Notes: a model not told the origin generated them from the sequence alone. A stretch of 64,000 bases of DNA from CAIJXJ01 sp964445115 (GCA_964445115.1 CAYUJU010000011.1:1-64000), one strand, 5' to 3'; shown: positions 10,601-18,282, counted from the first letter of the stretch. Numbers and translations: made by a program.

Positions 10601-10776
10601 TCACCGCATTGGGTCTATTGCCGCTGGCTGCGGGCAGCGGACAACCCGGGCGTGAAATCGAGGGGCCGATGGCGACGATCATCGTCGGCGGATTGGTCAC
10701 CTCCACCATCCTGAATCTGCTGATTCTGCCCACCGTCATGCTGCACTTCGGGCGATTCGAGAAGCGCGAGGCCTGA
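7675..10776 (+). CDS. Efflux RND transporter permease (CzcA/CusA-like)
   Basis: 1033-residue proton-driven inner-membrane pump. It has the usual duplicated arrangement: TM1 at about 12-30, a large periplasmic porter/docking domain, a TM2-6 bundle (ILIGSVLVIAVLFLFLF onward), a second periplasmic domain and a second TM bundle. Helix 4 reads GEVVDDAIIDTENIFRRLRE, with the acidic pair expected for proton relay in HME-type RND pumps. AGGAGG lies 9 nt before ATG 7675. The adjacent OMF and adaptor complete the pump. Export of a divalent cation is possible by family resemblance, but the metal-site methionines of CusA were not identified. Confidence 0.92.
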   Translation: MMSALVRFSVRFHGVIVGLASLVVVYGLYTLTRANLDVFPEFSPTQVVIQTESPGLSAELVEVLVTQPIENSLSGIVGVDTMRSQSIPGLSIVTVIFHEGTDIYRNRQVAAERLATLSNQLPRGITPNITPLASSASTVLGLGLTSETRTLMELRGLVDWKVRPHLMAVPGVADVNVFGGDVRQLQIQVTPDRLVQYNLSLQEVLAAVSRATGVRGAGYIENNNQRILINSEGQMQTATQLAQMPLLHRHGQTVRVADIGQVIEGPAPSISAAAINGKSGIYLSVQGQLGANTKAVTEAVEKAMHELEPALITEQVELHPRLFRPANFIETAIDGVKTDILIGSVLVIAVLFLFLFNVRTAFISATAIPLSLLTAIIMLNHFGIGLNIMVLGGLAIALGEVVDDAIIDTENIFRRLRENRLLASPLPARQVVFDASMEVRSSVVYATIIVAMVFMPLLTLSGVAGKLFAPLGYAYISAIMASLVVALTLTPALCYLMFANARLDSEDPPLIRVMKRGYSRWLHAIERHYKATIAVTVVLISLGLGILPLFKSQFIPNLHEGHYILHMTAVPGTSEKESLRIGSRVSEAISAIKGVQSVTQWVGRAQNGADTFGTHYSEFEVEIGTLSGEEQSRILREIRETLSGENGVSFPGVNFAINTFLTERIEETISGYTAAMVINIHSDDLDALDRNAMSIAGVLGSVPGATDVQVQSPPGTPKLSIRLLPERLAQWGMMPVDVLENIQAAFEGVQAAQVYQGNRVISVNVMFTRDVRDDLREIGELPLKNPDGKIVRLKDLADITQENGRSKILHAGAKRIQTVTCNVQGRDIESFAREVKQRLRENVRLTPGTFLTFTGEAEAQAQSREDLIVHSLLACVGIFLMLYIAFGRLRNLLLTFANLPFALIGGVLAALFTGGWISLGSLVGFVTLFGITLRNSIMLVSHYQHLVDEENMVWNLDTAIRGASERLPSILMTALVTALGLLPLAAGSGQPGREIEGPMATIIVGGLVTSTILNLLILPTVMLHFGRFEKREA

Positions 10777-10794
10777 GCCGAGGGCCGGGAAGCA

Positions 10795-12309
10795 ATGCAT
10801 ACCTTGATGCTGAAAAAACTGCGTCGCAACACGCACATTGCCATCACGGCAATCGTGCTGTTCCTGGTGTTCGATTTTGCGGCGCTCGCTCTCAATTTCT
10901 GGCTATCGTCGAAGATCGAACAGCAGGCCGTCAGCATCAACCTGGCCGGTCGCCAACGCATGCTATCGCAACGAATGACCAAGGCGCTACTACAACTGGA
11001 ACACGCCCACGCCAAGCAATCCGACATCACAGAGCATCTGCGCGAACTCGACCTGACGCAGGAGTTATTCCACACCACACTGCTGGGCTTTGAAAATGGG
11101 CATGGCACGTTGGGCGGGGACAACCAGCCGATTTTCCTGCCGCCGGTGGCCGAAAGCAATGCACAACGGTTGGTAAAACAGGCACAGCGCATCTGGACAC
11201 CCTACCACCTCCATATTCACCAAGTACTGGCAGCGGATGCCGACAACTTCGATGCCACACTCCAGCCGGCGCTGGGCTATGCAGCGGCACACAACCTGCA
11301 ACTGCTTGACCTGATGAACCAGCTGACGACCGAGTTGGAGCAAATGACACAGAAGGAAGCGGGCCAGATCCGCTTGTTTCAGGGAGGAGCTTTCGTACTG
11401 GCCCTGCTCAACTTTTTCGGCGCGATCCTGCTCTATCTGCAGCGTATGCGCGTCATGAGCCGTAGCCATGGCCTGCTGGACAACATCATCGACAAAGTAC
11501 AGACAGGGGTGCTGGTGATCGGACCCGAGCAACAGATCATGAAGGCCAACCGCATGGCAGAGCATCTGTTCGGCCGCTCTGCCGCCACCATGCGCGGACA
11601 CCGACTGGGTGAGCTGTTGCGAGACCAGTACGGGGAATTGCATGGCGTCCGGGCAGACGGCAATCACTTTCTCGCCGAAAGCGAGAGCAGTCAGGTGTTA
11701 ATGGATGATATCGCCGTCACGATCGTCACCATCAAGGACATCACCCAACAACGCAAGAACGAAGCGCAACTGGCAGAACTCGCCTATCACGACCCCCTGA
11801 CACATCTGCCAAACCGACTGCTGTTCGAGGACCGCCTGCGTCAGGAAATCGCGCGCGCGCATCGCGGAAGCTACCAGCTCGGCATCCTGTTCCTCGACCT
11901 TGACCGTTTCAAACCGATTAATGACACCTATGGCCATGCCATGGGCGACAAGGTACTGCAGGCGGTGGCCACACGGCTGCGCGAACAGTTGCGCGAAGTC
12001 GATACGGTCGCGCGGCGCGGCGGAGACGAATTCACCATCGTGATTACCGAGTTGCATGGCACCGATGCCGTGGAACATCTTGCAGAAAACATCCTGGAAC
12101 GCATGGTAGCGCCCTTTGAGATTGATGGTCTGCTCCTGCAACTTGGCGCCAGCATCGGCATCAGCCTGTACCCGGCGCATGGCACCGACCCGGCCACATT
12201 GATCAAACACGCCGACGAGGCGATGTACCAAGCCAAACAGGCCGGCCGCAACACCTGGCGCCATTATCAGCCGGGGGAACAGCCCTCGTCCGAAAGCTCC
12301 CAGACGTAG
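10795..12309 (+). CDS. Membrane diguanylate cyclase with PilJ-type sensor, PAS and GGDEF domains
   Basis: 504 residues. TM1 (about 14-36) precedes a periplasmic PilJ/NarX-like helical sensor with the signature INLAGRQRMLSQRMTK (about 48-63). TM2 lies at about 197-215, followed by a PAS domain (LLDNIIDKVQTGVLVIG onward) and a C-terminal GGDEF domain. The active-site motif is intact (RRGGDEF, GGDEF at 409-413), and an inhibitory I-site RxxD (REVD, 400-403) sits five residues before it. The protein should make cyclic di-GMP with product inhibition. It begins 18 nt after the RND permease, so co-transcription with the efflux operon is likely. Confidence 0.92.
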   Translation: MHTLMLKKLRRNTHIAITAIVLFLVFDFAALALNFWLSSKIEQQAVSINLAGRQRMLSQRMTKALLQLEHAHAKQSDITEHLRELDLTQELFHTTLLGFENGHGTLGGDNQPIFLPPVAESNAQRLVKQAQRIWTPYHLHIHQVLAADADNFDATLQPALGYAAAHNLQLLDLMNQLTTELEQMTQKEAGQIRLFQGGAFVLALLNFFGAILLYLQRMRVMSRSHGLLDNIIDKVQTGVLVIGPEQQIMKANRMAEHLFGRSAATMRGHRLGELLRDQYGELHGVRADGNHFLAESESSQVLMDDIAVTIVTIKDITQQRKNEAQLAELAYHDPLTHLPNRLLFEDRLRQEIARAHRGSYQLGILFLDLDRFKPINDTYGHAMGDKVLQAVATRLREQLREVDTVARRGGDEFTIVITELHGTDAVEHLAENILERMVAPFEIDGLLLQLGASIGISLYPAHGTDPATLIKHADEAMYQAKQAGRNTWRHYQPGEQPSSESSQT

Positions 12310-12333
12310 CCGTCAACCCGATTGGATTCGGCG

Positions 12334-12714
12334 CTAATCGTACTTCAGGTATTTGAAGCGCACATCATCATTGGGCGTTCCTTCCAGTGCGCCCCCCTCT
12401 TTGGCCGGCTGCCACTGGATCACGTCCTCGATCTTCCGGGCCAGCGCAAAATCCTTGTCGGTCACCCCCTTGGCCGAGTGCGTGACCAGTTTCACGATCA
12501 CGAACGCGTAAGACACGGTCAAGTCCGGGTGATGCCAGGCCGCCTCGGCCAGATGCCCGACGGTGTTGACCACCATCAATGTCGCCTTCCAGCCGCTGGT
12601 TTTATATTTGCGTCGGAGCCATCCGTCTTCCAGATACCAGTGCGGCAGTTCCGCCTGTAGCCGGGCCAGAATTTCAGATTCGAAATACACACGTTCGTGG
12701 GTTGCGGGTTCCAT
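12334..12714 (-). CDS. pcd: Pterin-4a-carbinolamine dehydratase (PCD/DCoH)
   Basis: 126-residue protein of the 4a-hydroxytetrahydrobiopterin dehydratase family. The family core is visible as HLAEAAWHHPDLTVSYAFV with the catalytic His cluster, then THSAKGVTDKDFALA. PCD homologues are known from H4MPT gene islands of methylotrophs, where a role in pterin metabolism has been proposed. Here it is the last gene of the cofactor operon that also holds the kinase-like, pabB, MfnF-like and ATP-grasp genes. No phenylalanine hydroxylase gene lies nearby. Confidence 0.9.
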   Translation of the reverse strand: MEPATHERVYFESEILARLQAELPHWYLEDGWLRRKYKTSGWKATLMVVNTVGHLAEAAWHHPDLTVSYAFVIVKLVTHSAKGVTDKDFALARKIEDVIQWQPAKEGGALEGTPNDDVRFKYLKYD

Positions 12715-12730
12715 GCTGCCTCTCCTCCAG

Positions 12731-13330
12731 TTATTTCATCCGGCACGGGATGGGGTTCGCGGCGAGGGCCGAAGCAAAGGTCTGCCATGAAGCCTTATCC
12801 ACCACATCGATCGGGCATGCCAACCGTGTAGCGAACGACTCGAACGCCTCATCCAGCACACCCTCGGCCACCAATTCGGAGACCGGAACGCGCCCGGCAT
12901 CCACCTGTTTGACCAGGACCAACCGGTCCGCGCCGAGCTTCGCCGCCAGCCATGCTGCCAAACTGTCCGACGTCACGCTCCAGTTCATGGGAATCGCTTC
13001 GTCGGCCAGCACCATGGCGCTGGGCATCCAGATCATCGCCCGGTGTTGCCAGGATCGCTCCGCGATCTCCAGTTCGGATGCCACTGTCGCCAGATCCGGC
13101 TGCAGCGATTTCATCACCAGGCCGAACTGTTCCATGGCCAGCAGGGCCATGCGGTGCGCAGCGGCATCGTCGTAGCCCGCCATCCCTTGCGCGTCGCGTA
13201 CGGCATCGGCAAACACACCGCCGCCCGGCACGATAAGCACCCGACCATCGCTGTTGCCCGCCAGCATGGTCAACCAGGACTTGAGTTCCGGCTGCCCCAG
13301 CAAGCTGCCGCCCAGCTTAAGCACCCACAC
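12731..13330 (-). CDS. Amino-acid-kinase family protein (MfnE-like), H4MPT/methylofuran cluster
   Basis: 199 residues with the amino acid kinase fold. The N-terminal glycine loop is WVLKLGGSLL, the second is VLIVPGGGVFAD, and the nucleotide-side motif is WSVTSDSLAAWLA. In archaea a related kinase (MfnE) phosphorylates aminomethyl-furanmethanol phosphate during methanofuran synthesis. The same role for bacterial methylofuran is inferred from homology and context. The start is GTG at 13330, with GGAGAG 5 nt upstream, and overlaps the end of pabB by 14 nt. Confidence 0.8.
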   Translation of the reverse strand: MWVLKLGGSLLGQPELKSWLTMLAGNSDGRVLIVPGGGVFADAVRDAQGMAGYDDAAAHRMALLAMEQFGLVMKSLQPDLATVASELEIAERSWQHRAMIWMPSAMVLADEAIPMNWSVTSDSLAAWLAAKLGADRLVLVKQVDAGRVPVSELVAEGVLDEAFESFATRLACPIDVVDKASWQTFASALAANPIPCRMK

Positions 13331-14687
13331 GGAATCTCTCCATCAACTGCATCATGCTGGAAGCCTTGTCCAGCGTCTCACGGTATTCCTTGTCCACTTC
13401 GGAATCCGCCACCAGTCCACCTCCAGCCCAGAACCGGATTTGACCGTTCGCGAACACGGCGGTTCGGATGGCGATATTGGTATCCATATTGCCGTTGAAG
13501 CCGAGGTACCCGATGGCGCCACAGTAAATCCCGCGCCTATGCGGTTCCAGTTCCTCGATGATTTCCATCGCGCGCAGCTTGGGGGCACCGGTAATCGACC
13601 CGCCGGGGAAGCATCCCCGCAGCAAGTCGATGGCATCGTGCCCTGGCGCCAGACGACCGCTGACCGTGCTGACCATGTGGTGGACGTTGGCAAAGCTTTC
13701 CAGATCGAACAGACGATCGACCTTGACCGACCCGACCGCACAGTTCTTGCCAATATCGTTGCGCAGCAGGTCGACGATCATCAGGTTCTCGGCACGGTCC
13801 TTGGGGCTCCGCAACAAGTCCTCCGCATGCGCTTTATCCTCGACCGGATCGACCGCACGTGGCCGTGTCCCCTTGATCGGCTTGGTCTCGACTGTGCCAT
13901 TCTGCACCCGCAGAAAACGTTCGGGCGATGCCGACAGAATGTCCGCCTGTGGCAAGTGCAGGTACGCGCCAAAGGGCGCGGGGCTGATCTTGCGCAGAGC
14001 GGTATAGGCCGTCCACCCATCACCGCTGGCCTCGGCAGAAAAGCGCTGGGCCAGATTCACCTGATAACAATCCCCAGCCTGAATATAGGCCTGCACCTGT
14101 TTGAACGCGACCGCGTAGGCCGGAAAATCCAGATTGGAGCGAACTGTCGACGTCACCCGAAAGTCTGCATCGACCTCCGTTCCGGGTCGACTGAAAGCGG
14201 CAATCAATGATTCCCACTGTTGCGCAGTGGCGGGGTCATGCCCCTGCCCGACCAGCCAGGCCTTCCTGGCCTGATGATCGATCACGACCGCCCAGTCGTA
14301 CAGGCCAACCGCCATCTGCGGCAAATGCTCGGCATCCTCGGCGCGCGCTGGCAAGGTCTCGATGCAGCGCGCCAGGTCATAGGCGAAATAGCCCATGGCA
14401 CCGCCGGTAAAGGGCAGCTCATGCGCCAAACGATCGGGATAGCGTTGCATCAACTGCTTCAACAGCAGGAAAGGATCTGCTGCACTTTCCTGGCGGCCTT
14501 CCGCCCCCTCAATTGTCGTGACACCCTCCTGCGTCACCACGGTCACGAACGGACGGGCAGCGATCACGTCATAACGACTATCCGCACTTCCCGTCTGTCC
14601 GCCATCCAGAAAAATGGCCCAAGGATCATGCGCCACACGAGCAAACAGTCGGGCACTGTCCTGGGTGTAAGGCAGTTCCGTGATCAT
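13317..14687 (-). CDS. pabB: Aminodeoxychorismate synthase component I
   Basis: 456 residues. Uses chorismate and ammonia to make 4-amino-4-deoxychorismate, the precursor of p-aminobenzoate. The C-terminal chorismate-binding domain is complete (IKGTRPRAVDP, DLLRNDIGKNC, GSITGAPKLRAMEIIEELE, IAIRTAVFANGQIRFWAGGG). The start at 14687 (MITELPYTQ) overlaps the upstream stop as ATGA; longer in-frame extensions are rejected. Being inside an H4MPT operon is informative, because p-aminobenzoate is the substrate of beta-RFAP synthase encoded at 27.7 kb. No pabA or pabC domain is fused. Confidence 0.92.
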   Translation of the reverse strand: MITELPYTQDSARLFARVAHDPWAIFLDGGQTGSADSRYDVIAARPFVTVVTQEGVTTIEGAEGRQESAADPFLLLKQLMQRYPDRLAHELPFTGGAMGYFAYDLARCIETLPARAEDAEHLPQMAVGLYDWAVVIDHQARKAWLVGQGHDPATAQQWESLIAAFSRPGTEVDADFRVTSTVRSNLDFPAYAVAFKQVQAYIQAGDCYQVNLAQRFSAEASGDGWTAYTALRKISPAPFGAYLHLPQADILSASPERFLRVQNGTVETKPIKGTRPRAVDPVEDKAHAEDLLRSPKDRAENLMIVDLLRNDIGKNCAVGSVKVDRLFDLESFANVHHMVSTVSGRLAPGHDAIDLLRGCFPGGSITGAPKLRAMEIIEELEPHRRGIYCGAIGYLGFNGNMDTNIAIRTAVFANGQIRFWAGGGLVADSEVDKEYRETLDKASSMMQLMERFRVGA

Positions 14688-15760
14688 ACGAGCAGCCCCG
14701 CCTGTTCCATGGAGAGCCGCGCCACGGCATAGGCCGGCAGACAGACCACCGCCCAACCATGCGCCTCAGGCACGGCCTGCACCCACTGTGCAGCATCCTG
14801 ATAAGGCCTGTCCATTTGTCGTGCCAACGCCTGCACCAGAAAACGCCCTGCGCCGGCTCCGATCAACGGCGCCCCCTTCGGCAACAGCCCTCTGGAAAGC
14901 GCACGTTCAGCAGCCTCCTGCAAGGTTCGCAACTGACGCGACTTGAACGTGCTGGCCAGTTGAATCCAATCCTCCAGCCCAGCATCGTCCAGATCGCATC
15001 CCACCATCCGGGCCAGCCGACGCGCACTCGCTTCCATCGTCTTCCCGGCACCGTCGGCCGTTCCTGCCATATCGTGCACGTCCTCGAGATCCCCTGTCAG
15101 GCGATAGACATCCGCCGCAGTCGCGAACACCTCTGCGGCCACCCCCTGCCATCCCCCCTGAAACGGTACGCGGCTGGCAATTGCCATGAGCGGGGTACGC
15201 ACCACGCCGGTATACACCAGTTCATCCCGTTGCATGCGCTCTGCATCGCCACACGCAGGCGAAGCGACCGCCCCCTGATACAGCAGCATCAAGTCCGACG
15301 TCGTGCTCCCCACGTCCAGCAACAAGGCGTCTCCGCAGACCCCGGCAAGAAATGCGGCGCTGGCGCGCCAGTTGGCCGAGGCAATATCCGCCGCATGCTG
15401 GCGCACCTGCGGGGCCGTGATAAACCCGTGTATCCCGGCATAAAAACACACCGACTCAGTGCCGAAACGCTCCTCCATGAACGTCGAGAGCGCGACGACC
15501 CCCTCCTCCCGACTACTGAAAATATCGGCGAGTTCGCCCGTCATGGTCACCGCGTGAAACGCTGCGCTGTAGGGCAAGGCATCCCAGATCTGATCCACGG
15601 CATCCCGCAAACGGTCCAGCCCCTGCCACAATGGGCAAGCCACCTGAATCGCCTCGACCGCAACGCCCGAGGCATCGAGCAACACCGCCTTGACGTGAGC
15701 CCCCCCCAGGTCCCAGCCCAGGACGTATAAGGCTTCGTCAGGTATGCGTTCTGCAGTCAT
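14684..15760 (-). CDS. H4MPT-linked C1 pathway protein, hydantoinase/oxoprolinase-like (MfnF-like)
   Basis: 358 residues with an actin/hydantoinase-A-like ATPase core: a phosphate-1 motif WDLGGAHVKAVLLD near residue 15, a second motif LLLDVGSTTSDLMLL (about 147-161) and a C-terminal GAGAGRFLV segment. It fits the family annotated as probable H4MPT-linked C1 transfer pathway protein. An archaeal relative, MfnF, joins the furan and tyramine halves of methanofuran. A similar step for methylofuran is inferred. The stop overlaps the pabB start (ATGA), and it follows the ATP-grasp gene by 7 nt. Confidence 0.85.
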   Translation of the reverse strand: MTAERIPDEALYVLGWDLGGAHVKAVLLDASGVAVEAIQVACPLWQGLDRLRDAVDQIWDALPYSAAFHAVTMTGELADIFSSREEGVVALSTFMEERFGTESVCFYAGIHGFITAPQVRQHAADIASANWRASAAFLAGVCGDALLLDVGSTTSDLMLLYQGAVASPACGDAERMQRDELVYTGVVRTPLMAIASRVPFQGGWQGVAAEVFATAADVYRLTGDLEDVHDMAGTADGAGKTMEASARRLARMVGCDLDDAGLEDWIQLASTFKSRQLRTLQEAAERALSRGLLPKGAPLIGAGAGRFLVQALARQMDRPYQDAAQWVQAVPEAHGWAVVCLPAYAVARLSMEQAGLLV

Positions 15761-15767
15761 AGGTCAG

Positions 15768-16778
15768 TCAGGATGGCGTGGTCTCGTTCAGGGATACCCG
15801 GACGACATGACGCTGTAGTGTGCCGGGCAAAATAAAGTGGTCATTATAAAGCAGGTCCAGAACGAGACGCGCCGGATTCACGCCCGTCGCGGCACGCATG
15901 GCCGTATAGGAGGTGGTCAGACGGGGATTGATTTCCAGCACCGTCACTGGCCCGGCATCCTCGACAATCACGTCGACCCCCACATAGCCAGCCAATCCGG
16001 GCAATGCATGCGCAATCTGCCCGGCAAGGGCCTCGAACGCATGCCAATGCTGCGCCATGCCATTCAACTCGCCACCGTGATACACGAATGCATGTCCGGT
16101 AAGCCGCACATCCTGTCGATTGGCGCTGAGCAGCCATGCGCGTCCATTTCGGCAAAGCATCGAAAGGCTGGCGGGGATACCAGGCAAAAAAGGTTGGATG
16201 ACCATACTGCGACGCAGCGCCACTCGCTCGAACGCAAGTTGCATCTCGCGCGCATCCGAACAGTAGGTGGTGTCCTCGCACCCAGCCCCATCATCGGGCT
16301 TGATCACCCACGGCCCCGCCGAGGACGCCAGCGCCTCCTCGACCGCACGCCACGTCGGGACAGCCTGGACCCCTGCAGAGAGGAGCGCCGCGCTGGTGTT
16401 TGATTTGGATGCCGCCAACGCAACAACGTCTGGTGCACACCCGACCAGAGCCTTGTCCTGCGACACCACCATGCGGCTGAGTTTTTCCAGAATGCCATCG
16501 GTTTCGGGGGCGACCAGCCAGACCGCATCACAGGCCTGAATGCATGACGCCCACACCGCCCAGACTTCCGCCTCGGGGCCTATCCACACGATTTCGGCGC
16601 CATCGAGCCCGGAGGGCAGCCTGGCATCCCGTGTCGTCACTACCTCGACTTCCGGCATGGCCGTCAGATCAGCCAGCAATGCCTTCAGCATCATCCCGCC
16701 TTCTCTGGCCAGCGAGGGTGGTAACGGCTCGCGGTATAATCCGCCACCCGTTACGTATTCACACACAAAGATTTTCAC
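15768..16778 (-). CDS. ATP-grasp ligase of the H4MPT/methylofuran cluster (possibly MfnD-like)
   Basis: 336 residues from GTG 16778 (VKIFVCEYVTGGGL). ATP-grasp features are present: GPWVIKPDDGAGCEDT (lysine for ATP), VIQPFLPGIPASLSMLC, and the metal-binding end VTVLEINPRLTTSYTAM. ATP-grasp enzymes ligate a carboxylate to an amine. Archaeal MfnD joins glutamate to tyramine, and bacterial methylofuran carries a polyglutamate chain, so a glutamate ligase is a reasonable inference. First gene of the operon running down to pcd. Its start codon directly abuts that of the divergent HisA-like gene; an upstream in-frame start at 16850 would lie inside that gene and is rejected. Confidence 0.85.
   Translation of the reverse strand: MKIFVCEYVTGGGLYREPLPPSLAREGGMMLKALLADLTAMPEVEVVTTRDARLPSGLDGAEIVWIGPEAEVWAVWASCIQACDAVWLVAPETDGILEKLSRMVVSQDKALVGCAPDVVALAASKSNTSAALLSAGVQAVPTWRAVEEALASSAGPWVIKPDDGAGCEDTTYCSDAREMQLAFERVALRRSMVIQPFLPGIPASLSMLCRNGRAWLLSANRQDVRLTGHAFVYHGGELNGMAQHWHAFEALAGQIAHALPGLAGYVGVDVIVEDAGPVTVLEINPRLTTSYTAMRAATGVNPARLVLDLLYNDHFILPGTLQRHVVRVSLNETTPS
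16735..16740 (+). promoter_or_regulatory. -10 element (TATAAT) ahead of the HisA-like gene
   Basis: A perfect TATAAT lies 38 nt upstream of the GTG at 16779 and inside the coding sequence of the divergent ATP-grasp gene. No good -35 hexamer was seen at 16-18 nt spacing. Since the two genes have no intergenic space, a promoter inside the neighbour is required. Confidence 0.5.
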
Positions 16779-17492
16779 GTGGACATTATTCCGGTCATCG
16801 ACCTGATGCAAGGACAAGTCGTACGCGCCCGGCGCGGCGACCGCCAGCACTATCGACCCATCGAATCCGGACTTTGCCCGGGGACCAGCGCACCGCTCGA
16901 GGTCGTGCGTGCGCTGCTCGAATTATACCCGTTCAATAGGCTCTACATCGCCGACCTGGACGCGATCCGTTGCGGCGAACCGCATCTCCAGATCGTCCAT
17001 GACATCCGCATGCACCATCCCGAACTCGAAATCTGGCTGGATGCCGGTTGCTGTACTCCCGCGGCAGTGGACAGGTGGCACGGCATGGGAATTCGGCACG
17101 TCATCGGCAGCGAAAACCTGTCCTCGACCGCGCAATTACACGCGCTACGCCAGCACCCCGATGTGGCAACGACTATCCTGTCACTCGACTACGCATTGAC
17201 TGGCCCCATCGGGCCACCGGAGATTTTCGAGGATGCAAGCCTCTGGCCCGCCACCGTGATTGCCATGACGCTCGCCAGAGTCGGCAGCGAAAGCGGCCCA
17301 GACATGGCGACGCTGCAATCACTCAAAAACCGCGTATCCGCACGACAACTCATCGCGGCTGGCGGCGTCAGAACTATCGACGACCTGCGGACACTTGCCG
17401 ACATGCAAATCGCCGGGGTTCTGATCGCCAGCGCGCTCCACGATGGGCACGTCACGCGACCGGATATCGAACGCCTCCAGACAGGTGCGTAG
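16779..17492 (+). CDS. HisA/HisF-related TIM-barrel protein of the H4MPT gene island
   Basis: 237 residues with the HisA-like opening DIIPVIDLMQGQVVRARRG and closing motifs IAAGGVRTIDDL and GVLIASALHDG, which form the phosphate-binding loops of the (beta/alpha)8 barrel. It matches the hisA/hisF-related family found in methanogens and H4MPT-using methylotrophs, distinct from histidine biosynthesis; no his genes are nearby. Its reaction is not established to my knowledge. The start is GTG at 16779, immediately beside the divergent GTG. Transcription ends at a strong hairpin at 17.5 kb. Confidence 0.85.
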   Translation: MDIIPVIDLMQGQVVRARRGDRQHYRPIESGLCPGTSAPLEVVRALLELYPFNRLYIADLDAIRCGEPHLQIVHDIRMHHPELEIWLDAGCCTPAAVDRWHGMGIRHVIGSENLSSTAQLHALRQHPDVATTILSLDYALTGPIGPPEIFEDASLWPATVIAMTLARVGSESGPDMATLQSLKNRVSARQLIAAGGVRTIDDLRTLADMQIAGVLIASALHDGHVTRPDIERLQTGA

Positions 17493-17507
17493 CGCCTGTG
17501 ACACCCA

Positions 17508-17538
17508 ATAAAAAAGCCCCGAAAGCGGGGCTTTTTTA
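17508..17538. terminator. Bidirectional rho-independent terminator
   Basis: A hairpin AAGCCCCG-AAAG-CGGGGCTT flanked by A6 on the left and T6 on the right serves both the plus-strand HisA-like gene and the minus-strand fae1 gene that converge here. Confidence 0.92.
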
Positions 17539-17552
17539 TCAATCACAACGAG

Positions 17553-18182
17553 TTACTTGGCTTGGAACGGGTGGGCGTTCATGGGGTCCTTGTACTTCCG
17601 GACCACATCAGCCGCCTTGGGCTCACGTGCCACAGCACTCTTGATCGCCTGCTTGGTCGCGCGGTAGTTCCATTCCTGGATACGGTCATCCATGTCTGCC
17701 TTGTGGTCGATGAACACGCCCACGCAAATAAAGATGTCATCCGCCTCTTCGGCAGGGATCGTACCGTCCGCCACGCAATCCATCACGGCCATCGAAACGC
17801 CGCGCTGTGCCGGGCCAAACATCTGCACGGCCTGCTTGCCGTTGCGAATGGTAACCTTGTTGAACATCACGGTCGATGGCTTGGTCATCATGTTCGGTGC
17901 AACCACAGCCAGCAGGCCATTGACGCCCTTGCGCTGGGTTGTCAGCGTACGGGTGAAGGCACGCTCCGCCGCACTGCCGCGCGGGCCGATGATCAGATCG
18001 ATGTGCGCCACGTTCAGCAGATCGAGACCGCTTCCATCGGGACGATTGTCGATCACCAGCGCCTCACCAACCAGCACGCGGTCGATAACACGACCACCCG
18101 CTGCACGGTCCGGCGTGCTGGAACTCGACACAGCACTCTCACCGCCACCAAACAAACTTAAAATCTTATCTAGAATAGACAT
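17553..18182 (-). CDS. fae: Formaldehyde-activating enzyme (Fae) with an N-terminal amphipathic peptide
   Basis: Condenses formaldehyde with H4MPT to methylene-H4MPT. 209 residues against about 170 for typical Fae. Residues 1-11 (MSILDKILSLF) form a likely amphipathic helix, followed by a Gly/Ser/Pro-rich linker to about residue 30, then a full Fae domain. The active-site His is His60 in NVAHIDLIIGPRG. As in the neighbouring paralogue, the loop just before it is about 9 residues longer than in M. extorquens Fae, and the later FIHW motif reads FIDH. AAGGGA lies 8 nt before the ATG. The extension resembles a targeting or assembly peptide. No shell-protein genes are in the window. Confidence 0.93.
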   Translation of the reverse strand: MSILDKILSLFGGGESAVSSSSTPDRAAGGRVIDRVLVGEALVIDNRPDGSGLDLLNVAHIDLIIGPRGSAAERAFTRTLTTQRKGVNGLLAVVAPNMMTKPSTVMFNKVTIRNGKQAVQMFGPAQRGVSMAVMDCVADGTIPAEEADDIFICVGVFIDHKADMDDRIQEWNYRATKQAIKSAVAREPKAADVVRKYKDPMNAHPFQAK

Positions 18183-18184
18183 TG

Positions 18185-18280
18185 ATTCAGTCCCTTTTTA
18201 ACTTCCGGCAAGCGCATTCACACCTGCCGAAGCACATCCGTCCTTTGCCTGAGCGTAGGACGGAACATTGAGAACAGTTT
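18185..18280 (-). other. Intercistronic region with two hairpins between fae2 and fae1
   Basis: On the minus strand, TCCGTCCT pairs perfectly with AGGACGGA across a 12-nt loop. Closer to fae1, CTTCGGCA pairs with TGCCGGAAG with one bulge. Neither is followed by a T tract, so they look like mRNA processing or stability elements rather than terminators. No clear promoter was seen, so fae1 is probably co-transcribed with fae2. Confidence 0.55.
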
Positions 18281-18282
18281 GC

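Noticed and set aside
13317..14756. Longer start for pabB at 14756
   Set aside because: The extra residues lie in the end of the MfnF-like gene and lack family similarity; ATG 14687 overlaps the upstream stop as ATGA.
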